This document shows positions 57,479 to 64,000 of a stretch of 64,000 nt of DNA, piece after piece (the stretch's first letter is position 1; each line of letters begins with the position of its first letter). The position numbers were made by a program, and so were the translations under genes. The stretch is from Citrobacter portucalensis (GTDB lineage Bacteria > Pseudomonadota > Gammaproteobacteria > Enterobacterales > Enterobacteriaceae). The stretch lies in NCBI RefSeq assembly GCF_002042885.1, contig NZ_MVFY01000001.1:124001-188000 (forward strand), written 5' to 3'. The notes beneath the pieces were generated by a model that was not told the origin of the DNA, made no database searches, and was given only the letters and a program-made list of their open reading frames with translations.

Positions 57479-57973
57479 TTACTCAATATCCATACTACTG
57501 ACCTGCCATGCAGACCTTGAATAATAAATCTGATTATTCAGTTCTGGCATGCTGTCATAGGGGTACACAATGAATAACGGGCCTTTGTCACGGATGCGCA
57601 TATATTTTCCGTTGATTTTTAACGCAAGGATAGCATTGTATTTTTTGAAATCACTAAGAGGGATAACGGTGGTGTAGTCATTGAGCGCAGTGACCTTAAC
57701 AACAGAGCCGTTCGCCCCGACATAATCCATGAGTTTTTGTAGCGGAATACCCGTAAAGGTAGTGCGCCCATTATACCAGGGGGAGGTGGTCTGGAAACTG
57801 ACCATGCCCAGCTTCTCAAGGCTGGCGGTATCAAAAACGGCTTTCCCGTCTGCATTTGTATTTTCAATATTACCCGACAGCGTTAAAAGCACTTTACCGG
57901 TGGGCCTGGAAAGTTCACCTGCCCATAGCTGGGTGGAGAGTACAAAGCTTACCAACATGACCATTAATCGCAT
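57479..57973 (-). CDS. Periplasmic molybdopterin-binding-fold protein
   Basis: This 164-residue protein has a signal peptide (MRLMVMLVSFVLSTQLWA). The mature part, including FDTASLEKLGMVSFQTTSPWYNGRTTFTGIPLQKLMDYVGA and LNDYTTVIPLSDFKKYNAILALKINGKYM, matches the small oxidoreductase molybdopterin-binding (SUOX/YedY-like) family. The catalytic Cys of sulfite oxidases is not visible, so it is more likely a binding or sensing protein than an enzyme. It is the first gene of a two-gene unit with the GGDEF-EAL protein. Confidence 0.75.
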   Translation of the reverse strand: MRLMVMLVSFVLSTQLWAGELSRPTGKVLLTLSGNIENTNADGKAVFDTASLEKLGMVSFQTTSPWYNGRTTFTGIPLQKLMDYVGANGSVVKVTALNDYTTVIPLSDFKKYNAILALKINGKYMRIRDKGPLFIVYPYDSMPELNNQIYYSRSAWQVSSMDIE

Positions 57974-58383
57974 TCTTACCTCACCAATCAGCCGGATGTT
58001 AAAGAATTATAATTTAGATATCACGCTATTTATATATATTGCATGGGTATTATTGGTGTAATAACTTCAATGGTTTTTTAACTCTTTTAAATCAGTTAGT
58101 TAGTTGTTACCTGTTCTGCTGTGGTGCATTAAAATGCTAGTGTGTTATTTGAGTAAAGCTAAATTTCACTATGTATGTACAAAAATAAATCATCTATTTA
58201 CTCAGTGCCAATAAATGCGCACGAAAATAAAGGTTAATTTTTTTCACTGCAGCTGGATTTGGTTGTTTACTGGTGGGTAACTATATCGGGCACGAAGCCG
58301 CCTTTAGTGGAGCGGGAGCGCTTCGTGTCGGTAATCAAGGACAGAAATTCTCTACGTGGCAAGTGTGGTCTATCTGAACCCGT
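57974..58383. other. Gene-free spacer with an inverted repeat
   Basis: These 410 bp show no gene. An inverted repeat CACGAAGC (58291-58298)/GCTTCGTG (58320-58327) with a 21-bp loop lies 56 bp after the regulator stop. It has no T-run, so it may be a REP-like element or a weak terminator. Confidence 0.5.
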
Positions 58384-59025
58384 TTATTCACCCGCCTGAG
58401 CTGACTGGCGGGCATACAGATAGGCGGTGGCCCTCGATACGCCCAGATGCTGTGCAACCGTATCCATAGATTTGCGTACGTTCAGCAAACCGTCCTGGCG
58501 TAATTGTTGAATCAGCAGCTTACGGTCTTGAGGTTTAAGGGCTCGGGCCGTCGTCGCGCGTTTAGCGGCAAAGTCATCAATACGCTGGCGGATGACTTCA
58601 TTACTGCCGGGATCGATATGTTCCTTAATGGGGGAATTTTCAGTTTCAGTAAAACGCGCAAGAGCACTCTGCATACCACGGAACAGCGTCATATCGACAT
58701 TCAGGCAAAGTGCCGCTACGTATTTGCCGTCTTCGTCCTTGATGCCAATCGATGTACTTTTCACCGGGCGGCCATCGGCAAACTGATTACTGTAGTTCGC
58801 AATGATGCTGGGAAAGTCAGGTGATGCGATTCTCGCTAGGCCAAGCTCGGTTGCTGGCTGGCCGGGTTGACGTCCGGACAGATTATTATGGATGGACAAA
58901 ATGGCATGATCAGGATTTTTGAGGTCATGAACCACCACTTCGCAAAACGGAGAGAAGGTCTCACTCAATCCCCTGGCGATAGTATCAATTTGGCTGAGAA
59001 GCGAGTTATTGTCGGTTTTTGGCAT
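58384..59025 (-). CDS. YheO/DauR-type transcriptional regulator
   Basis: This 213-residue protein starts at ATG 59025 after AGGAG; the frame extends to 59262 but overlaps the enzyme upstream. It has an N-terminal PAS-like YheO domain (IARGLSETFSPFCEVVVHDLKNPDHAILSIHNNLSGR... STSIGIKDEDGKYVAALCLNVD) and a C-terminal HTH (RQDGLLNVRKSMDTVAQHLGVSRATAYLYAR). DauR controls D-arginine catabolism in Pseudomonas. Here it lies downstream of a threonine dehydratase-like enzyme and RidA, whose promoter has a large inverted repeat that is its likely target. Confidence 0.85.
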   Translation of the reverse strand: MPKTDNNSLLSQIDTIARGLSETFSPFCEVVVHDLKNPDHAILSIHNNLSGRQPGQPATELGLARIASPDFPSIIANYSNQFADGRPVKSTSIGIKDEDGKYVAALCLNVDMTLFRGMQSALARFTETENSPIKEHIDPGSNEVIRQRIDDFAAKRATTARALKPQDRKLLIQQLRQDGLLNVRKSMDTVAQHLGVSRATAYLYARQSAQAGE

Positions 59026-59122
59026 GCCAGTCTCCTGCGGTGATGTCTGTTGCCATGATTGCGAGCAGTTTACAGTGACCTGGGAACGTTTTTCCAGACG
59101 GGAGTGTACAGACAGTAAAAGT

Positions 59123-59147
59123 AGGGTATCTGCATGGCAGATACCCT
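59123..59147 (-). terminator. Terminator between the dehydratase and the regulator
   Basis: AGGGTATCTGC / GCAGATACCCT form a perfect 11-bp stem with a 3-nt loop 5 bp after the dehydratase stop. On the minus strand ACTTTTAC follows. It may reduce read-through into the regulator gene. Confidence 0.8.
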
Positions 59148-59152
59148 GTTTA

Positions 59153-60121
59153 TCATCCGGCCAGAAATTCACTGTAGCGACTGATATCCACGTTTCCGCC
59201 GCTGATGATAATGCCGATTTTCTTGCCGCGAAGCTCAGCTTTACGCGCTCTGGCGGCAGCAAAACCCAGACACCCGGTCGGCTCTACGACGATTTTCATG
59301 CGTTCAGCGATAAATTTCATTGAGGCGATTAACTCAGCGTCTGAAACAGTCAGAATATCGTTCACGTTTTGCTTGATAATCTGAAACGTATAGTTCCCGA
59401 GATGTTGAGTCTGAGCACCGTCAGCAATGGTTTTGGGCGTATTGATATGAACTATTTTTCCACTTCGGAACGACTGTTGACCATCGTTACCCGCCTCAGG
59501 TTCGACACCATAGATGATGCAGTCAGGAGACAGATGTCTGGCCGCCAGGGCGGATCCTGAGAGCAGGCCGCCACCGCCCAGACACACGAAAAGAGCGTCT
59601 AACTGACCCACTTCTTCAATTAGCTCTTTTGTGGCGGTGCCCTGGCCTGCTATCACGTGCGGATGGTCGTAAGGGGGGATTAGCGTTAACCCCTGTTTCT
59701 CTGCCAGGTCCCGACCAATTTTTTCACGATCCTCAGTATAGCGATCGTAAGTTACCACTTTTCCGCCATAGCCTTTCGTCGCCGCAACTTTGGCCGCCGG
59801 GGCATCATGCGGCATGATAATTGTTGCTGGAATGCCTAACAACTTTGCCGACAAGGCAATGGCCTGTGCATGGTTGCCGGAAGAAAATGTCACGACGCCC
59901 GCAGCGCGTTGTTGTGGCGTGAACTGGCGTAGCGCATTCATAGCGCCGCGAAATTTGAAGGCGCCCATTCTCTGGAAGTTTTCGCACTTAAAGAAGACTT
60001 CCGCGCCAAATTCTTCGTTAACCGTTCGGGAGGTCATCACCGGCGTTTTGTTAGCATAATCTGCGATGCGCTCTGCCGCAGCGGCAACATCGTTATAATC
60101 AGGCAGTGTCATTTCAGTCAT
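59153..60121 (-). CDS. Threonine/serine dehydratase-like PLP enzyme
   Basis: This 322-residue fold-type II PLP enzyme has the Schiff-base K56 in GAFKFRGAMNAL, TFSSGNHAQAIALSAKLLG, the phosphate loop CLGGGGLLSGSAL and a late SGGNVDISRYSEFLAG. It matches the single-domain catabolic dehydratases (TdcB) and the threo-3-hydroxyaspartate ammonia-lyase group, without the C-terminal ACT regulatory domain of IlvA. Products would be 2-oxo acids via reactive enamines, which explains the RidA gene 27 bp upstream in the same operon. Confidence 0.87.
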   Translation of the reverse strand: MTEMTLPDYNDVAAAAERIADYANKTPVMTSRTVNEEFGAEVFFKCENFQRMGAFKFRGAMNALRQFTPQQRAAGVVTFSSGNHAQAIALSAKLLGIPATIIMPHDAPAAKVAATKGYGGKVVTYDRYTEDREKIGRDLAEKQGLTLIPPYDHPHVIAGQGTATKELIEEVGQLDALFVCLGGGGLLSGSALAARHLSPDCIIYGVEPEAGNDGQQSFRSGKIVHINTPKTIADGAQTQHLGNYTFQIIKQNVNDILTVSDAELIASMKFIAERMKIVVEPTGCLGFAAARARKAELRGKKIGIIISGGNVDISRYSEFLAG

Positions 60122-60148
60122 TGTTGTTCACCTGTATGTTGTTAAACG

Positions 60149-60544
60149 TCACGCTTGCGGGGCCAACGCAATAGCTTCAACTTCCAGCGCAAAACCATAA
60201 TGAAGTTCCGCAACACCTGCTACTGCACGGGATGGACGGAAATCACCGATCCACTCTCCATAGATTTTGTTAAACGTCGGCCACTGGTTCATATCCGTCA
60301 CATAGACGCGAACAGACACCAGATGCTGACGTGATGCCCCAGCACCAGCCAGACAAGCATCAATATTCTTGAGTACCAGCCGGGTTTGATCTTCAAAAGA
60401 GGCATCCGCTTTTTTCTCGCCGTCGAAAGTGACCGGCAATTGCCCGGAAATGAAGACGAATCCGCCAGCCGTTGTACTGTGCGAGTAATGACCTGCTGGC
60501 GGGAAGCTTCCAGCAGATGAGTTCAGTGTAATGTCCGAGGTCAT
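60149..60544 (-). CDS. RidA family enamine/imine deaminase
   Basis: This 131-residue RidA/YjgF protein has FVFISGQLPVTFDGEKKADASFEDQTRLVLKNIDACLAGAGA and the substrate-binding Arg in FRPSRAVAGVAELHYGFALEVEAIA. RidA hydrolyses the enamine/imine intermediates that PLP dehydratases release. It is the first gene of the minus-strand operon, before the dehydratase. Length and motifs are those of a full-length member. Confidence 0.9.
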   Translation of the reverse strand: MTSDITLNSSAGSFPPAGHYSHSTTAGGFVFISGQLPVTFDGEKKADASFEDQTRLVLKNIDACLAGAGASRQHLVSVRVYVTDMNQWPTFNKIYGEWIGDFRPSRAVAGVAELHYGFALEVEAIALAPQA

Positions 60545-60580
60545 ATGAGAATCTCCAGTCGCAGTTTGTGATTCATTTTG

Positions 60581-60611
60581 TATAAAATAATACTGTTTGT
60601 ATTATTTTATA
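60581..60611. promoter_or_regulatory. 31-bp perfect inverted repeat before ridA-dehydratase
   Basis: Arms TATAAAATAATAC (60581-60593) and GTATTATTTTATA (60599-60611) are perfectly complementary around TGTTT. It lies 37 bp upstream of the ridA start, in the promoter position. The likely binder is the YheO/DauR-type regulator of the same cluster. Confidence 0.65.
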
Positions 60612-60757
60612 CTCCTTCATAGTGCGTTCGGCCAGCGATAGTTTTCGCTAACGCTGATTTTGTGAACTACTGCAAACGTGGCCCAGGCTAAATCACTGTC
60701 TTGGAGCGGTGACGGGGATATCGCTGTTGAAAGGGGAAAGCAGGGGGAAATGAAGAA

Positions 60758-60776
60758 ACGCCCCGGGAGGGGGCGT
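60758..60776 (-). terminator. Terminator downstream of ydhR
   Basis: ACGCCCC / GGGGCGT pair around GGGAG. On the minus strand TTCTTCATTT follows, 14 bp after the ydhR stop. Confidence 0.75.
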
Positions 60777-60789
60777 CTAAGCCAAAAGT

Positions 60790-61098
60790 TTAGCTGATAT
60801 GACCGTGGTTAATTTTACTTAGCGGTTCATTGATATCGAAGATTTTGAACGTTACTTCCTCCACACCCAGGTGCTTCAGGCGGGCGGTATGCTTTTTGAT
60901 ATAGGCCTGAGCGGTGTCTTCGTCCTGGAACAGGTAGATGCCTCCCGCTTCGTGATTTGCTTCGTTCTCGGTCCAGATTTTCCAGATGAACCCCGGCTCC
61001 TGGTTGATTGATTCGGCCAGTTCAACGAGCTGATTCGACATCTCAGCCCCAAACGGACCATGAAAATCAAAGTGTATCTGCACGAGTTTGTTCGACAT
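60790..61098 (-). CDS. ydhR: Monooxygenase-like protein YdhR
   Basis: This 102-residue protein follows E. coli YdhR (101 residues): [71 protein letters not shown]. The fold is a ferredoxin-like dimeric alpha-beta barrel, as in small cofactor-free monooxygenases. The physiological substrate is unknown. In E. coli ydhR is next to valW; here ~26 kb of accessory DNA lies between them. Confidence 0.88.
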   Translation of the reverse strand: MSNKLVQIHFDFHGPFGAEMSNQLVELAESINQEPGFIWKIWTENEANHEAGGIYLFQDEDTAQAYIKKHTARLKHLGVEEVTFKIFDINEPLSKINHGHIS

Positions 61099-61134
61099 AA
61101 ATCCTCCATGGATTGGTTATTTTGGGTAAGGCTG

Positions 61135-61926
61135 CTAGCGCAACAGCACTTTACCGGTCAGATAAGTTATCGCCTGCCCACTGATATATACACGCGTTCC
61201 TGCTAACTGACAGCGTAAATCCCCGCCGCGTTCAGAGACCTGGCGTGCCAGCATCTGTGTTTTATTCAGTTTTCCAGCCCAGTAAGGGATCAGCATGCTA
61301 TGTGCCGAGCCTGTGACCGGGTCTTCCGCGACGGCTTCGCCCGGGCAGAAGAAACGGCTGACAAAATCGTATTCCCCGTCACCTGGCGCGGTGATGCATA
61401 CCATTTTCCCCAGCGGAATCATGGCGTGGATGTTTGGGCGCACAGCCTCAACCTGCTGTTGATTTTCCAGCACCACCATGTAATCGCGTGCCACACGCAC
61501 CTCTTTGTATTCGGTGATGCCTAATGTTTCCAGCAGTAAAGCGGGCGGCACGGCAGATTCGCTTTGCCAGGCCGGAAAATCAAGCGTCAGCCATTCAAAG
61601 CTGCGCGTGACCGTCAGCGGTCCTACAAAGCGGGTAGCAAAATGGATTTTCGTATCCGGGTAATCCAGATGTTTAAAGATGACATGCGCAGCGGCAAGCG
61701 TGGCATGCCCACACAGATTGATTTCACCTTGAGTGGTAAACCAACGCAGCTCAAAGCCATTCTCATTGGCGACAAAAAAAGCGGTTTCTGACTGGTTATG
61801 CTGCTGCGCCATCTTTAATAATGTTTCATCGGGCAACCAGTCCGTGAGCGGACAGACTGCTGCGGCATTACCACCAAATGTCGTGGTGGTAAAGGCATCT
61901 ACCATGTAAAAATCGATTTGTTGCAC
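61135..61926 (-). CDS. PhzF family isomerase/epimerase
   Basis: This 263-residue PhzF-fold protein opens MQQIDFYMVDAFTTTTFGGN and has the catalytic Glu47 in NQSETAFFV. The glycine-rich GEINLCGHATLAAAHV and the late EDPVTGSAHSMLIPYW complete the family set. It has the two-domain diaminopimelate epimerase fold and is predicted to be a cytoplasmic isomerase of unknown substrate. It is shorter than and distinct from YddE. It lies 36 bp upstream of ydhR on the same strand, so they may be cotranscribed. Confidence 0.87.
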   Translation of the reverse strand: MQQIDFYMVDAFTTTTFGGNAAAVCPLTDWLPDETLLKMAQQHNQSETAFFVANENGFELRWFTTQGEINLCGHATLAAAHVIFKHLDYPDTKIHFATRFVGPLTVTRSFEWLTLDFPAWQSESAVPPALLLETLGITEYKEVRVARDYMVVLENQQQVEAVRPNIHAMIPLGKMVCITAPGDGEYDFVSRFFCPGEAVAEDPVTGSAHSMLIPYWAGKLNKTQMLARQVSERGGDLRCQLAGTRVYISGQAITYLTGKVLLR

Positions 61927-62055
61927 AGAGTAACCCTCTCATCGCACTCAGGATAAATCACACTCTACCATGCCAGCCATTGGGTCAATGCTCAGATTCG
62001 CCACTGTGGTGAAAATTCGTTATCATCCGTTCCCACACCTCATTCTGGCCGCCTG

Positions 62056-62754
62056 ATGTCTACGATCTTCGATACCTTTATTGCCCCGCCTTGCCATGAC
62101 GAGATAGAGACCCTCTATCAGGACGAGCATCTGGTGCTCATCAATAAACCCAGCGGGTTGCTTAGCCTGTCGGGCAAAAATCCGCAGAATCTCGATTCGG
62201 TACATCACCGGCTGGTACAGATTTACCCTGGCTGCACGCTGGTACATCGGCTTGATTTCGGCACCTCTGGGCTGATGGTGGTCGCTCGTAACAAGGCTAT
62301 CAACGTCGCGCTTTGCCAGCAGTTCAGCCAGCGGACGATCACTAAGGTGTACAGTGCGCTGTTATGCGGGCATCTGGAAAACGACGAAGGGGTTATCGAC
62401 GCCGCAATTGCCAAAGACCCGGCGCTGTTTCCATTGATGTCGATTTGTGCTCTCAACGGCAAACCCGCGCGCTCGCGCTATCAGGTTGTCGAGCGTTTTT
62501 ATCATCGTCAGGAAGAGGGGACGTTGCTCCCCTTGACGCGGGTACAACTGACCCCTGAAACCGGGCGCACCCATCAACTACGGATCCATTGTCAGCAGTT
62601 GGGACATCCTATTTTGGGGTGCGATCTGTACGGTGGACGTCTGCTGCCGGGGACTGAACAAACGCCACGGCTGATGCTGCATGCCAGTGAACTGCATTTC
62701 AGGCATCCCATTAGTGAAGCGTGGATGAACGCCAAAAACGCCAGCCCGTTTTGA
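62056..62754 (+). CDS. RluA-family RNA pseudouridine synthase
   Basis: This 232-residue protein has the catalytic Asp motif HRLDFGTSGLMVVARN, the YQDEHLVLINKPSGLLSLSG start of RluA members and the C-terminal PETGRTHQLRIHCQQLGHPILGCDLYG. No S4 domain is present, so it is a single-domain enzyme that could modify tRNA or rRNA. The target cannot be told from sequence. It is convergent with mdtK, with a shared terminator. Confidence 0.88.
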   Translation: MSTIFDTFIAPPCHDEIETLYQDEHLVLINKPSGLLSLSGKNPQNLDSVHHRLVQIYPGCTLVHRLDFGTSGLMVVARNKAINVALCQQFSQRTITKVYSALLCGHLENDEGVIDAAIAKDPALFPLMSICALNGKPARSRYQVVERFYHRQEEGTLLPLTRVQLTPETGRTHQLRIHCQQLGHPILGCDLYGGRLLPGTEQTPRLMLHASELHFRHPISEAWMNAKNASPF

Positions 62755-62761
62755 GGCGAAA

Positions 62762-62785
62762 AAAAGCCGCCTGGTGGCGGCTTTT
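62762..62785. terminator. Bidirectional terminator, RluA-type gene / mdtK
   Basis: AAAAGCCGCC-TGGT-GGCGGCTTTT is a perfect 10-bp stem with A and T runs, between the convergent genes. Confidence 0.95.
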
Positions 62786-62791
62786 ATGAGG

Positions 62792-64000
<1,209 letters not shown>

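Overview
The window looks like chromosome of a Citrobacter/Salmonella-type member of the Enterobacterales. I base this on gene-by-gene recognition of ttrRSBCA, fumD-ydhYVWXUT, valV-valW, emrE, ydhR and mdtK, with E. coli-like protein sequences and gene order in several blocks. In E. coli the order is mdtK - valV-valW - ydhR - ydhT...ydhY - fumD - pykF. Here that backbone is opened on both sides of the tRNA pair by blocks of accessory metabolic genes. The same valV neighbourhood carries SPI-2 and ttr in Salmonella; here ttr is present, and I see no type III secretion genes.

Layout. 1-4.8 kb: tetrathionate respiration, ttrBCA on minus and ttrSR on plus, around a control region with a 14-bp palindrome and an FNR-like site. 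4.9-11.5 kb: fumD and the anaerobic ydhYVWXUT operon, with a perfect FNR box. 11.5-15.8 kb: a polar amino acid ABC importer and a divergent LysR regulator. 15.8-27.6 kb: an APC permease, a GntR regulator with a soluble Cache-domain partner, an aldehyde dehydrogenase, a Tat-exported FAD amine dehydrogenase (SpdH-like), a three-haem cytochrome c, a MocR regulator and a PuuE-like aminotransferase. Together these fit extracytoplasmic polyamine oxidation leading into GABA catabolism. 27.6-34.6 kb: a TonB-dependent receptor, two substrate-binding proteins, MolB/MolC-like permease and ATPase, and a ModA-like protein. Two ModE-type operators with identical 9-6-9 geometry make this a probable TonB-linked molybdate/tungstate importer, which suits a locus rich in Mo/W enzymes.

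34.8-35.0 kb: two tRNA-Val(GAC) genes. 35-42.6 kb: a patchwork of a glutathione peroxidase, GNAT genes and fragments, emrE, short dispersed repeats and a possible defence cluster (PD-(D/E)XK-like, DGQHR-like and HEPN proteins). A 46-bp imperfect direct repeat flanks it. 42.6-49.2 kb: LysR, M20 peptidase, DcuC-like carrier, a second NAD-malic enzyme and a ParB/DGQHR-like hypothetical. 49.3-50.5 kb: a second tryptophanyl-tRNA synthetase without any Trp residue, preceded by a 19-residue leader peptide with tandem Trp codons and mutually exclusive hairpins, a trp-type attenuator. 50.6-58.0 kb: a GGDEF protein, an AI-2E-family permease, a VOC protein, a DUF523/DUF1722 protein, and a GGDEF-EAL protein paired with a periplasmic molybdopterin-fold protein. 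58.4-60.6 kb: RidA, a threonine dehydratase-like enzyme and a YheO/DauR-type regulator, with a 31-bp perfect inverted repeat upstream. 60.8-64 kb: ydhR, a PhzF protein, an RluA-type pseudouridine synthase and mdtK, which runs off the window.

All calls come from reading translations and motifs; no database search was run.
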